From: Synergistaceae bacterium
GTDB lineage: Bacteria > Synergistota > Synergistia > Synergistales > Aminobacteriaceae
Assembly: GCA_017439345.1 (NCBI GenBank)
Contig: JAFSJJ010000035.1
Span: forward strand, 16,522-80,521
Direction: 5' to 3'
DNA length: 64,000 nt
Notes under the pieces: generated by a model
Database searches by the model: none
What the model was told of the DNA's origin: nothing
Seen by the model: the letters and a program-made list of their open reading frames with translations, nothing else
Shown here: in pieces, positions 28,067-37,000 of the stretch
Layout of the letters: each line of letters begins with the position of its first letter
Position numbering within the stretch: the stretch's first letter is position 1
Translations under genes and position numbers: made by a program

Positions 28067-29034
28067 ATGAGTCTGCTTCAACAAGTCATCATGAAATACG
28101 AGCATGAAGGGTTCATGTGTCTCTTTGCTGCTGTGTTAAGGAAAGCTGCCGGAAAAATTTTTCACATTACAGAAAGATTTGAACGTATGCAGAAACATAA
28201 ACGTATAATGCGCTATCTTCGTGAAAATTACGGTTATGTCATAAGTAAATTTACCCCCCCCAATCTAAGCCGAAACACGTATCTGAATTCAAGGGCGTAA
28301 TCTGGTCTATGTGGTGGCAGGGCGAGGCAAATTGTCCTGATGTCATTAAATTATGTTTGGCAAGCATTAGGAAACACTGCGGCTCACACAGGCTTATCGT
28401 GATAACGAAAGATAATTATCAAGACTATATAACTCTTCCTCAACACATTATCTCAAAAGTAAAATTAAATAATATAACACTAACACATCTATCAGATATA
28501 ATCAGAGTTAATTTACTTGCAAAATACGGCGGGCTGTGGATGGATTCTACTCTTTTCGCTGCAGGTGATATACCTGAAGAAATTTTCTCGATGGAACTTT
28601 ACACGATTAAGCGTGTTAGCAAGCCTAATTATAGTAACAGCGTCATTTCATGGTCAAGATGGACAAGTTATTGTCTTTCAGCACCAGACAGCAACAGTCT
28701 CTTATTTGCTTTCATGTCTGAATTATTTTCTGAATACTGGAAAACACATGATACATTAATTGATTATCTTCTTGTTGATTATGTAATAGCAATAGCTTTC
28801 GAGGAGTTCTCGGAAATTTATCAGGCATGGAACAAAATCCCGGTAAATAATACATGTTGCTGGGCATTATCGCACGGTGGGTTCCTAAAAGAAGAATGGG
28901 ACTCGGAAAAGTATTCAAGGCTCATAGCGAATAACACATTTTTCAAGCTGACTTACAAAGATAATTTCACTCGTGAGACCAGCTTAGGCAAAGAGACAAC
29001 TTACGGGCATTTATTGTCAGAATATAATATTTAA
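28067..29034 (+). pseudogene. Capsular polysaccharide-type glycosyltransferase, split at a C8 tract (possible phase-variable gene)
   Basis: The start is ATG at 28067 (MSLLQQVIMKYEHEGF), after AAAGGAA. The first frame reaches a run of eight C (28254-28261) and then ends at 28300. The continuing frame reads P-QSKPKHVSEFKGVIWSMWWQGEANCPDVIKLCLASIRKHCG and runs to 29034. One more C (nine in total) would make a single ORF of about 322 residues. The family pattern is Caps_synth/GT32-like: IWSMWWQG near the start of the catalytic part, LSDIIRVNLLAKYGGLWMDST with the DxD-like site, and the C-terminal NNTFFKLTYKD. It likely transfers a sugar in capsule or surface glycan synthesis. It stands alone, flanked by terminators. 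It may be switched by slipped-strand change of the tract. Confidence 0.85.
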
Positions 29035-29053
29035 CGAAAAAATATCATTTCAG

Positions 29054-29088
29054 AGAGTTCCTGATTCATTCTGGGACTCTTTTTTTTG
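29054..29088 (+). terminator. Strong Rho-independent terminator after the glycosyltransferase
   Basis: An eight-pair stem AGAGTTCC/GGGACTCT (one G-U) with an 11-base loop is followed by eight T. Confidence 0.9.
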
Positions 29089-29167
29089 TCTTCACACGAA
29101 AAGTTTTTATAAACATGTATAATTGCATGAAAATCTTTCTTTCAAAGTGAGGCATACAAAACTCAAC

Positions 29168-31531
29168 ATGAACGACTCATTAACTTTAAACGAGCTACAA
29201 ATCAATCACAGCGCAGAAATTCTCAAGGTCGGAGGCAGCGGAAGACTTAGGCAGCACTTACTCGACATGGGAATCATTCCGGGTGCAGTCGTAAAGATGA
29301 TAAGGCTTGCACCTATGGGAGACCCTTTAGAGATCCGCATTCATGATTATGAATTGACTCTCAGGGAACATGACGCTCAACGAATCACTATTAAGCCTGT
29401 GGACACTCAGGACTCTAACGAGGCCAAGGCCCAATCAGGACGCAAAAATATTATCAACATTGCACACCCTGGACTCGGCGAAGAAGGCAAATATCACGTC
29501 AAAGGCGAGAGCGAGCCGTTACCGGATGGAACGATATTAACATTTGCATTGGCAGGGAATCAGAACTCAGGCAAGACGACTCTATTCAATCAATTAACAG
29601 GAGCAAATCGCAGAGTCGGAAACTTTCCGGGCGTTACTGTTGACAGGAAGGACGGAGTCATTAAAGGCCATAACGACACGTTAATTACTGACTTGCCGGG
29701 AATTTACTCAATGTCCCCCTACAGCGGTGAAGAGATCGTATCGCGCAACTTTATTCTCAACGAGAAGCCCAAAGCTATTATTAACATAATCGATGCTACG
29801 AATATAGAACGCAATTTGTATTTAACAGTTCAGTTAATGGAAATGCAGATTCCTATGGTCGCAGCCCTTAACATGATGGACGAACTCAGGGGCAACGGAG
29901 GCACTATCGATATTAACATGATGGAGTCCATGCTTGGGATTCCTGTTATTCCTATTTCGGCATTAAAGAATGAAGGTGTTAATGAACTCGTTAATCACGC
30001 TGTTCATATTGCACGTTATCAGGAGAAACCGGCACGCTATGATTTCTGCGACGAGAACGATCACAACGGAGCAGTTCACAGGGCTCTTCACGCAATCACT
30101 CACTTAATCAAAGACCATGCAGAACGCGCAGGACTGCCGCTGAGATTCGCAGCAAGTAAAGTTATCGAGAACGATAAATTAATCATCGAGCAGCTTAATC
30201 TTGAACCTAATGAACTCGAAATGCTCGAACATATTATTGTCCAAATGGAAAATGAACGAGGCCTTGACCGTAATGCAGCAATGGCTGATATGAGATTCAA
30301 TTTTATTCACAAAGTCTGCGAACGTTCCGTAGTTAAGCCCAAACAGAGCCGCGAACATGTTAGAAGCCAAATCATAGACAACATATTAACGGGCAAGTAT
30401 ACAGCTATCCCTGTGTTTATTGCTGTAATGTGCGCTATATTCTTCCTGACATTTAATGTCATCGGCGCATACTTTCAGGAATTATTAGAGTCGGGCATTG
30501 ACTCTCTGACTCAATACGTAGACTCGTTAATGACATCAGCGGGAGTTAATGAAGTCATTCACGGCTTTATAATCGACGGCATTTTTGCAGGAGTCGGGAG
30601 CGTCTTGTCATTCCTGCCGATAATCATAACGTTATTTTTCTTTCTGTCTATTCTCGAGGACTCTGGCTACACTGCAAGAGTTGCATTCTTTATGGATAAG
30701 ATTTTGCGCAAATTAGGACTCTCGGGCCGGAGCATTGTCCCAATGTTAATAGGCTTTGGGTGTACTGTCCCTGCTGTAATGTCGACTCGAACTCTGCCCA
30801 GTGAACGCGACAGACGAATGACGATATTATTGACTCCCTTCATGAGCTGTACTGCTAAGCTGCCGATTTATGCATTTTTCGTTAATGCATTTTTCCCGGA
30901 CTACTCAGGCTTAATAATGTCAGGTTTATATCTGCTGGGAATTGATGTAGCTGTCCTTGTAGCTTTATTATACAAAGAAACTCTCTTCAGGGGAGAAGCT
31001 GTGCCGTTCGTAATGGAGCTGCCCAATTACAGAATGCCTGCGCCGCGTAACGTGTTAATGCTTATGTGGGAGAAGGCAAAGGATTTTATTTACAGGGCGT
31101 TTTCAGTTATCTTAATCGCAACTATAGTTATATGGTTCCTGCAAAGTTTTGATTTACATTTTAATCTTGCGTCGAGTCAGGATGAGAGCATCCTTGCATA
31201 TATTTCAAGTCTGTTAGTTCCGTTGATGCGTCCTGCTGCTCTTGGAGACTGGAAGATATGCACGGCGTTAATCAGCGGCTTCATGGCAAAAGAAAGCGTT
31301 GTATCGACTCTGAATATTTTATTCGGTGAAAATGTAAGTGCTGCTATGTCGAGCGTATCTGCTGCTTCACTCTTAGTGTTTAGTTTATTATATACTCCTT
31401 GTGTTGCTGCTGTTGCATCGATAAAGCGCGAACTAGGGAGCTTGTGGGCACTGGGAGTCGTCATCTGGCAGTGCGTCATAGCGTGGCTGTTTGCTGTACT
31501 CACGAAAATAATTATGTTAATGGTGATATAA
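29168..31531 (+). CDS. feoB: Ferrous iron transporter, FeoA-FeoB fusion
   Basis: Inner-membrane Fe2+ uptake GTPase. From the ATG at 29168 it is 787 residues. An earlier TTG at 29123 has no ribosome site. Residues 1-75 form a FeoA SH3-like domain (GGSGRLRQHLLDMGIIPGAVVKMIRLAPMGDPLEIRIHDYELTLR). The G domain starts near residue 125 with GNQNSGKTTLFNQLTG, then NFPGVTVDRKDG (G2), TDLPGIYS (G3) and NMMD (G4). The membrane part has two Gate-type segments including GCTVPAVMSTRTLPSERDRRMTILLTPFMSCTAKLPIYAFFV. The fusion makes a separate feoA unnecessary. No Fur box was recognised. Confidence 0.95.
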   Translation: MNDSLTLNELQINHSAEILKVGGSGRLRQHLLDMGIIPGAVVKMIRLAPMGDPLEIRIHDYELTLREHDAQRITIKPVDTQDSNEAKAQSGRKNIINIAHPGLGEEGKYHVKGESEPLPDGTILTFALAGNQNSGKTTLFNQLTGANRRVGNFPGVTVDRKDGVIKGHNDTLITDLPGIYSMSPYSGEEIVSRNFILNEKPKAIINIIDATNIERNLYLTVQLMEMQIPMVAALNMMDELRGNGGTIDINMMESMLGIPVIPISALKNEGVNELVNHAVHIARYQEKPARYDFCDENDHNGAVHRALHAITHLIKDHAERAGLPLRFAASKVIENDKLIIEQLNLEPNELEMLEHIIVQMENERGLDRNAAMADMRFNFIHKVCERSVVKPKQSREHVRSQIIDNILTGKYTAIPVFIAVMCAIFFLTFNVIGAYFQELLESGIDSLTQYVDSLMTSAGVNEVIHGFIIDGIFAGVGSVLSFLPIIITLFFFLSILEDSGYTARVAFFMDKILRKLGLSGRSIVPMLIGFGCTVPAVMSTRTLPSERDRRMTILLTPFMSCTAKLPIYAFFVNAFFPDYSGLIMSGLYLLGIDVAVLVALLYKETLFRGEAVPFVMELPNYRMPAPRNVLMLMWEKAKDFIYRAFSVILIATIVIWFLQSFDLHFNLASSQDESILAYISSLLVPLMRPAALGDWKICTALISGFMAKESVVSTLNILFGENVSAAMSSVSAASLLVFSLLYTPCVAAVASIKRELGSLWALGVVIWQCVIAWLFAVLTKIIMLMVI

Positions 31532-31577
31532 TAAATTCATTCTTCACGAAAACTTTTCACGTTAATTAATTCATGAA

Positions 31578-31599
31578 TTACTAATACATTTACTAATAC
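31578..31599 (-). repeat. Dispersed repeat, copy B
   Basis: Reverse-strand copy of the double GTATTAGTAA element, differing from copies A and C by one base (GTATTAGTAAATGTATTAGTAA). A flanking CGTGAAAAGTTTTCGTG word at about 31545-31562 matches the flank of copy A. It lies in the 203-base gap between feoB and mrp, which otherwise shows no gene. Confidence 0.7.
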
Positions 31600-31734
31600 A
31601 GAAATCATTAATAAGCACGCTAGCTCAAAGTCTTAACGTTCGTAAAAGATTTATTATCGAGTCAAGATTGAGTCAGCGTGTAAAATATATTAATCAACTT
31701 ACAACTTAACGAAGGGAGTAAATCTTAAATAACA

Positions 31735-32550
31735 ATGCCGGAATGTAATCACAACTGCGGGTCATGCAGCGCAAATTGTTCAGAAAGAAAATCTGCTCCG
31801 GAAAAGTTTCATGCTAATCCTAACAGCGTAATCAAAAACGTAATCGGAGTCGTCAGCGGCAAAGGAGGAGTCGGCAAGTCATTAGTAACAGGGCTTCTTG
31901 CTTCGTCAATGAGAGCTAGGGGCTTCACGTCTTCGATTCTTGATGCAGATATAACAGGGCCTTCGATCCCTAAGATGTTCGGACTTCATGAGCAACTTCT
32001 ATCAGATGGACATAACATAATGCCTGCGATAACTAAGAGCGGTATTAAAGTCATCTCGATGAATTTATGTCTTCAGGACGAGACTCAGCCGGTAGTGTGG
32101 CGTGGTCCTGTCTTGGCCGGAGTCTTGCAGCAGTTCTGGGAAGAGGTCGACTGGGGCTATACTGATTATATGTTTATCGATATGCCTCCTGGAACTGGAG
32201 ACGTGCCTCTAACAGTGTTTCAGTCACTGCCTGTGAAGGGTATCATAGTCGTTGCTACACCTCAAGAGCTCGTCAGCATGATAGTGAATAAAGCCTTGAA
32301 CATGGCTCAGATAATGAATGTTCCTGTTCTTGGCCTTGTTGAAAATATGGCGTACTTTGAGTGTCCTGACTGCGGAAAGAAGCATTATATATTTGGTGAA
32401 AGCAATTTAGAGTCTCTAGCTTCTGAGTCAGGGATAAAAGCTATTGCAGAGCTGCCGATTATGCCGGAACTTGCGAAATTATGCGATAAAGGCGAAATAG
32501 AGAGCTTCGATGCAGGCAGATATTTAGATAACATCATTAACGCTCTGTAA
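31735..32550 (+). CDS. mrp: Mrp/Nbp35-type Fe-S cluster carrier ATPase
   Basis: P-loop ATPase that carries or assembles Fe-S clusters. The 271-residue protein begins with four clustered cysteines (CNHNCGSCSANC, residues 4-15), the N-terminal ferredoxin-like motif of Nbp35. It has the deviant Walker A SGKGGVGKS (about 39-47), DADITGPSIPKMF, WRGPVLAGVLQQF, DMPPGTGDVPLT and the C-terminal cluster-bridging CPDC. The ATG follows a stop codon, with a GGGAG placed rather far upstream (about 16 bases). Confidence 0.94.
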   Translation: MPECNHNCGSCSANCSERKSAPEKFHANPNSVIKNVIGVVSGKGGVGKSLVTGLLASSMRARGFTSSILDADITGPSIPKMFGLHEQLLSDGHNIMPAITKSGIKVISMNLCLQDETQPVVWRGPVLAGVLQQFWEEVDWGYTDYMFIDMPPGTGDVPLTVFQSLPVKGIIVVATPQELVSMIVNKALNMAQIMNVPVLGLVENMAYFECPDCGKKHYIFGESNLESLASESGIKAIAELPIMPELAKLCDKGEIESFDAGRYLDNIINAL

Positions 32551-32560
32551 ATTATTAATG

Positions 32561-32600
32561 TCCTGTCAATGAGTGCAAGAACTCACCGGCAGGATTTTAT
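32561..32600. terminator. Terminator hairpin after mrp
   Basis: TCCTGTCAATGAGT pairs with ACTCACCGGCAGGA, interrupted by small mismatches, and is followed by TTTTATTTATAAT on the plus strand. It overlaps the last codons of the convergent gene. Confidence 0.75.
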
Positions 32601-33144
32601 TTATAATACGCTTAACACGCCGTGCTATTCTGCGAAGTAAACCCGCTTTATTATTAACAGGATTAACGCATATTTTTTCACCGTTGAAGTATGCAAGATA
32701 AAATATTTTTTCCCAGTCATAATTATTTATTCGGGACGCTCTGCCTATTTCGACTAAATCCTTCTGGTCTTTGGGTTCAAGTCTGCGTAACTTCTTTGCA
32801 ATCTCAAGCTCAAACTTTGCTATTCTGATACCGTTATAATCTTCTGAGTAATTATCATCATCGCTGAAGAGATCATAATCTTTAATGCCTATAACACCGT
32901 ATCTTTCACGGCATACTTGAATATTTTCGGATAAATTGATTAACTGTAAGGTCGAGTTCACATTTAAATCACTATGAGATTTTATTAATGCTTCTCTTGC
33001 AGAAGGTCTCAGAGTTATATCAATGTCGTTGTTATTCCTGAAACCTGCTCTTGCGATTACGCTGCTGCCGATAATGCACACATCGTTATGATTTATGCCG
33101 TATAATTCAAGCGTCCTGTAGAATTCTTGTTCGTGTTGAATCAT
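32566..33144 (-). CDS. Nucleotidyltransferase-fold protein paired with a ParB-like protein
   Basis: I do not recognise a named family. The 192-residue protein has the minimal nucleotidyltransferase signature: IIGSSVIARAGFRNNNDIDITL, that is GSS (26-28) followed by DID with Asp40 and Asp42. KFELEIAKKLRRLEPKDQKDLVEIG in the second half resembles the helical part of nucleotidyltransferases that handle small molecules. The C-terminus is a basic amphipathic tail (LLRRIARRVKRIINKIL), suited to membrane contact. It starts 2 bases after the stop of the upstream gene, so the two likely act together. Context (nearby glycosyltransferase) weakly suggests surface-glycan work. Confidence 0.6.
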   Translation of the reverse strand: MIQHEQEFYRTLELYGINHNDVCIIGSSVIARAGFRNNNDIDITLRPSAREALIKSHSDLNVNSTLQLINLSENIQVCRERYGVIGIKDYDLFSDDDNYSEDYNGIRIAKFELEIAKKLRRLEPKDQKDLVEIGRASRINNYDWEKIFYLAYFNGEKICVNPVNNKAGLLRRIARRVKRIINKILPVSSCTH

Positions 33145-33146
33145 GA

Positions 33147-34358
33147 TTATTTAATGCCTCCTGATATTAATTTTATTAATCTGCGTTTAATTCTTCTAGT
33201 TAAATTATAAATTTTCCGTGCAGGATTAATAACATGTCTCAAGCAGTAACTCATTTCGGACAGAGGCCCTTGACCGTACCTGCAGCGTTGTATCTGGTAA
33301 TCAAGACGTTCTTGAACACGTGAAGGCCTGTATCGTTTGGGCAGAGTCTTCTCGAGCGATGAGTCAGGAAGATTATAATTCCGGCCGTAAATGTAATTTT
33401 GAGTAAAATTAATAACATGCAGGTTTTCAGGGTCATAAAGAATTCTGCACATCATTTCAGTTTCTGCCTGGCCGTCAGAGATATGCACAGAACTTTTTTC
33501 TATGTTGTAGAGATCGCGTATTCTCTGCTTGCATTCTAATACGAGTTCACTTGAATGCGCCTGAAATAAAAACGTCCTGACCGGATAATTTTTATCGAAA
33601 CATGCGCGGGCTTTCCCTGCTGCTCCTGCGAAATTGTTTGCTTCAGTGCCTACCCAAGAGTCATGAGAATATATATTTGCCATGAAGTTTTTGATTCCAT
33701 TGAACGTTAAATAAATATCTTGAGAGTATAAAATATTTCCTGCCTTGAGTAATATATCCTGAACTTTGTCAGCGAGTCTTAACCCCGTTCGAGGCCACAG
33801 ACAAGCCATGTACAAATTATCTTTGACGCTGGTGTATGAACTTGCCATGAAGCCCATGTTTATATCGCTCATTAGACGCTGCCTGAAAAAATTATAATCC
33901 CATTGTCTCCGCATTCCAGGAAAATAAATCACAGTAACATTTTTATCATAATAAGCCGCTGCCGCCGTCCTGTGAGAACCGTCAAGAATTATATTATCTT
34001 CGCCGACTGGTACAAGCGAAATATTCTCATTGAAGCCGTTAATCTTTATGTCATCGATTAATAAATTGAAGTCGTCTAAATATTTGCTGAATGAATTTTT
34101 TGACTCTGTGCCTGGTTCTGTGAATGTTCCGAGTGAGAAGGCGTTTATGTTGTCCATGTAGATTTTCACGGCGCGTTCAAGATTTAAATTTTTCTCTCGT
34201 GCATCGATATAAATCCATTTTGCCATTATGTCGAAGCGTTCTGGTGTTAATAAATCTCTTGCAGGAATTGAATATATTTGATAAGGTTTATTTGTATTAA
34301 TGTGGTTTGCGTTAATGAAGTATTCTGTTAGAAGTGCATAAGGAAACGCTATCCGCAT
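33147..34358 (-). CDS. Unknown protein with ParB/sulfiredoxin-like domain
   Basis: Function unknown. The 403-residue protein has a ParB-N-like segment near residues 100-150 (ISLVPVGEDNIILDGSHRTAAAAYY), where DGSHR (126-130) corresponds to the DG-x-HR nucleotide/phosphate motif of ParB, sulfiredoxin and SerK-like kinases. The middle region (about 180-310) contains IYLTFNGIKNFMANIYSHDSWVG and SSVHISDGQAETEMMCRILYD, with conserved-looking acidic and aromatic residues but no family I can name. The C-terminus is basic (NLTRRIKRRLIKLISGG), like that of its partner gene. It has no HTH and no ParA partner, so a partition role is unlikely; a small-molecule kinase or ligase in envelope metabolism is one guess. 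Confidence 0.55.
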   Translation of the reverse strand: MRIAFPYALLTEYFINANHINTNKPYQIYSIPARDLLTPERFDIMAKWIYIDAREKNLNLERAVKIYMDNINAFSLGTFTEPGTESKNSFSKYLDDFNLLIDDIKINGFNENISLVPVGEDNIILDGSHRTAAAAYYDKNVTVIYFPGMRRQWDYNFFRQRLMSDINMGFMASSYTSVKDNLYMACLWPRTGLRLADKVQDILLKAGNILYSQDIYLTFNGIKNFMANIYSHDSWVGTEANNFAGAAGKARACFDKNYPVRTFLFQAHSSELVLECKQRIRDLYNIEKSSVHISDGQAETEMMCRILYDPENLHVINFTQNYIYGRNYNLPDSSLEKTLPKRYRPSRVQERLDYQIQRCRYGQGPLSEMSYCLRHVINPARKIYNLTRRIKRRLIKLISGGIK

Positions 34359-34480
34359 TATAGCGGGATTGCTGTAATGTTGTCAAGTCTTTTATCCTTC
34401 TTTCATGAGAAATTAATTTTATATATTCTATCAGACTGTTCAAATTTATGTTTATGACTCTGAGTCTGAGTCCTGCAAGT

Positions 34481-34489
34481 TGATATAAT
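34481..34489 (+). promoter_or_regulatory. Extended -10 promoter of the DMT transporter gene
   Basis: TGATATAAT is a perfect TGn-TATAAT extended -10, 35 bases before the start codon. There is no good -35. The identical 9-mer precedes the terD cluster at 37545. Confidence 0.6.
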
Positions 34490-34523
34490 TATCTAAAACT
34501 TTAATGGAGTCAAAGTATGAAAA

Positions 34524-35570
34524 ATGTCTCGTAAAGCAAAGGCAATATTTTACGCGTTAATTGCTGCAGTGTTCTATGCTGTCAACGTCCCTTTATCAAA
34601 GCTGCTTATGAACAACATAGCTCCAACGTTCATGGCGGCCTTGTTATATCTGGGTGCAGGTCTCGGAATGGCTTTAACTGCTCTGTTGAAATCACGTTCT
34701 GAACTGGGAAAATCTCCGCTTGATAGACGCGATATGCCTTTCGTTATCGATATGATAGTCCTTGACATTGCAGCACCTGTATTCTTGATGACCGGTATAA
34801 ATATCGGTACGTCGTCGAACGCTTCACTATTAGGAAATTTTGAAATCGTAGCTACGGCATTGATAGCTGTCCTCGTCTTCAAAGAGTCAGTGTCCCGAAG
34901 ATTATGGCTTGCTCTTGCTCTTATAACTCTTGCAGGGGTAATTCTTTCGTTTGATTTTAACGATCCTGACTCTCTGAAATTTTCATACGGTTCATTATTC
35001 GTTCTTCTTGCTGCATCGTGCTGGGGACTTGAGAATAACTGTACCAGAATGATAGCTTCAAAGAATACGTTTGAGATAGTAATTCTGAAGGGTATATTTT
35101 CCGGTGCAGGTTCGTTAGTGATTGCCTTATCTTTAGGCGAGAGAGTCCCGGCTCTTCGTTATATAGTGAGTGCTATGCTTCTTGGCTTCATTGCTTACGG
35201 GTTGAGTATATTCTTTTACGTCAAGGCTCAAAACGTCATAGGAGCTTCTCAGACAAGCGCGTATTATGCTGCCTCGCCGTTTATAGGTTCGTTATTATCA
35301 TTCGTGATTCTTAACGAGGAACTTTCAAGCACGTATATTATTGCGTTATTCATAATGTCCTCAGGAGCGTTGCTTACTGTGATAGATACTTTAATCTTGA
35401 GTCATAATCACGAACATACTCACGTTATTACTTATACTTACAGGGGCATAAAGCATACTCACACGATAACGCATTCACATTTACATAGTCATTATTCTGA
35501 TGAAACAAGACACAATCACATTCACAAGGGCAGGCATATTATTAAGACAGGAGCAAATATAAAGTTATGA
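34524..35570 (+). CDS. DMT/EamA-family transporter with a histidine-rich tail
   Basis: The 348-residue protein has two EamA repeats, about ten transmembrane helices (residues 5-290), with typical ends such as LGAGLGMALTALL, ASLLGNFEIVATALIAVLVFKE and SAYYAASPFIGSLLSFVILNEEL. After the last helix, residues about 297-340 form a cytoplasmic or periplasmic tail with about 16 histidines (HNHEHTH, KHTHTITHSHLHSHY), suggesting binding of a metal such as zinc or nickel. A five-codon ORF (ATG at 34517) overlaps its start. Its stop overlaps the next gene (ATGA). Confidence 0.88.
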   Translation: MSRKAKAIFYALIAAVFYAVNVPLSKLLMNNIAPTFMAALLYLGAGLGMALTALLKSRSELGKSPLDRRDMPFVIDMIVLDIAAPVFLMTGINIGTSSNASLLGNFEIVATALIAVLVFKESVSRRLWLALALITLAGVILSFDFNDPDSLKFSYGSLFVLLAASCWGLENNCTRMIASKNTFEIVILKGIFSGAGSLVIALSLGERVPALRYIVSAMLLGFIAYGLSIFFYVKAQNVIGASQTSAYYAASPFIGSLLSFVILNEELSSTYIIALFIMSSGALLTVIDTLILSHNHEHTHVITYTYRGIKHTHTITHSHLHSHYSDETRHNHIHKGRHIIKTGANIKL

Positions 35571-35839
35571 CAGTAATATTCTTAAGGCTCGTAATTCTCT
35601 TCTGCGGACTCACTATTGCACATTTAGGCGTAACACTTTTCCTGCTTGCTGACTTGGGAGCAGATCCTTTTAACGTCTTTGTTCAGGGATTAAGGCTTCT
35701 GGTTAATAATGCTCTAGGGCTTTCACTGACTCACGGAACAGTTCACATGATTATATGCTTTGTGATTATTATAATTTTATTATTCTCATATCGAAGCTAT
35801 AGTGAACTACCCCCGCTTATAGAAGCGGGAGCTTCCTAA
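35567..35839 (+). pseudogene. YczE/YitT-type membrane protein truncated by an IS200/IS605 element
   Basis: The first about 77 residues read FLRLVILFCGLTIAHLGVTLFLLADLGADPFNVFVQGL...LTHGTVHMIICFVIIIILLFSYRS, the N-terminal third of a YczE-like five-helix membrane protein (usually about 200-220 residues). From about 35800 the frame runs into the right end of the insertion element and stops at 35839. No matching remainder is visible beyond the left end of the element (after 37500), so the 3' part was lost or lies elsewhere. It was translationally coupled to the DMT gene. Confidence 0.75.
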
Positions 35840-37000
35840 TTCATCGAGGCTGCGCTTCACTCGTATTGGCTGAAGTCGTCTTACGTCCTCTCCATAGGCG
35901 TTACTTCCCGTAGTCCCTACGGTAGTTATTCGTTTTCCTTCTTTACAAATATTTATCGCTGCGTTGATGTCCCTGTCATGTTCTACACTACATGATGGAC
36001 ATTTCCAGCTCCTTATTGACAAATCTTTGACTTGTGAATTCTTGTAACCGCACACACTGCAAAGCTGGCTTGACGCAAACCATTTACTTACTATGATTAG
36101 CTTTTTGCCTCGAAAATATAATTTATAGCTCAACATTTCCCGAAATTTCCCGAAGCTGTTATCCGCTACTGACTTGCCAAATCTCAATTGACGACTCATT
36201 GCTCGCATGTTCAAGTCTTCTATGCACACTGCATCATATTTTTCTGATAATTCATATGACTTCTTGTGCAGGTAGTCTAATCTCTGATTCGTTATTTTCT
36301 CGTATACCAGGCATACTTTATGCCTTAATCGTTCACGATTCTTGCTCCCCTGTTTAGTCTTGGAATGCTTACGGCATAATCGCGCTAATTTACGTTCAAG
36401 ACGGCGTAAGAATCTGGGATAATTTGCCCGTTCGCCTTCGGAAGTTACGTACAAATCGTGCATTGAGAAATCTATTCCAATAAATTTTTGTAATTCTACT
36501 TCGGTTACTTGGTTTTCGTATTCCACAAGTATGCTTGCATAATATTTATTCGTCGGAGTTTTCTCGATTGTTACACTCTTGATTTTACCTATTATTGCAC
36601 GGTGTTGTACTATCTTCACGAAGCCTACTTTAGGCAACTTGATTTTTCCTCTTTCAATTCTTATGCTCCCATTCTGGTTATTAGTCGTGTAGCTCATTCG
36701 ACTTTTTTTCTTGCTTTTGAATTTGGGAAAACATGAATTTCTTCTAAAAAAATTGTTATATGCTGATTGTAAATGTAACTGGGCATTCGCTAGAGCAAGG
36801 CTATCTACTTCCTTCAACCACTCAAACACAGTTTTATACTGTGCCGGGGTTGTCTGAAGTGTTTTTCCCGTTTCTCTGTAACATTTTATCTTATCCGCAA
36901 GCATTTGGTTATAAATAAATCTTACACAGCCGAATGTTTTTGCGAATAAAACTCTTTGCTCTTTATTGGGATATAACCGAAATTTATATGCCCTGTTCAT
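35807..37000 (-). CDS. tnpB: TnpB RNA-guided endonuclease of IS200/IS605
   Basis: The 397-residue protein is full length. The N-terminal HTH part begins MNRAYKFRLYPNKEQ. The RuvC catalytic residues are in IGIDFSMHDLYV (Asp), CIEDLNM (Glu) and DRDINAAINI (Asp). The zinc ribbon is CSVCGYKN...CPSCSVEH. All active-site residues are present, so nuclease activity is likely. The last codons (GSSRFYKRG) are read from the right-end hairpin, so the guide RNA (omegaRNA) scaffold probably overlaps the 3' end of this gene. It starts 17 bases inside tnpA. Confidence 0.95.
   Translation of the reverse strand: MNRAYKFRLYPNKEQRVLFAKTFGCVRFIYNQMLADKIKCYRETGKTLQTTPAQYKTVFEWLKEVDSLALANAQLHLQSAYNNFFRRNSCFPKFKSKKKSRMSYTTNNQNGSIRIERGKIKLPKVGFVKIVQHRAIIGKIKSVTIEKTPTNKYYASILVEYENQVTEVELQKFIGIDFSMHDLYVTSEGERANYPRFLRRLERKLARLCRKHSKTKQGSKNRERLRHKVCLVYEKITNQRLDYLHKKSYELSEKYDAVCIEDLNMRAMSRQLRFGKSVADNSFGKFREMLSYKLYFRGKKLIIVSKWFASSQLCSVCGYKNSQVKDLSIRSWKCPSCSVEHDRDINAAINICKEGKRITTVGTTGSNAYGEDVRRLQPIRVKRSLDELGSSRFYKRG
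35812..35829 (-). ncRNA. Right-end hairpin, predicted 3' part of the omegaRNA
   Basis: A seven-pair perfect stem, CCCGCTT/AAGCGGG with an ATAG loop, is present at the 3' end of tnpB. In characterised TnpB systems the omegaRNA covers the end of tnpB and the right end, and the guide is the flanking DNA just outside, here running toward lower coordinates from about 35800. This role is inferred from family knowledge. Confidence 0.45.

Noticed and set aside
34517..34534. Five-codon ORF overlapping the DMT transporter start
   Set aside because: Could affect initiation, but a chance ATG 7 bases upstream in another frame is equally likely; no conserved feature seen.
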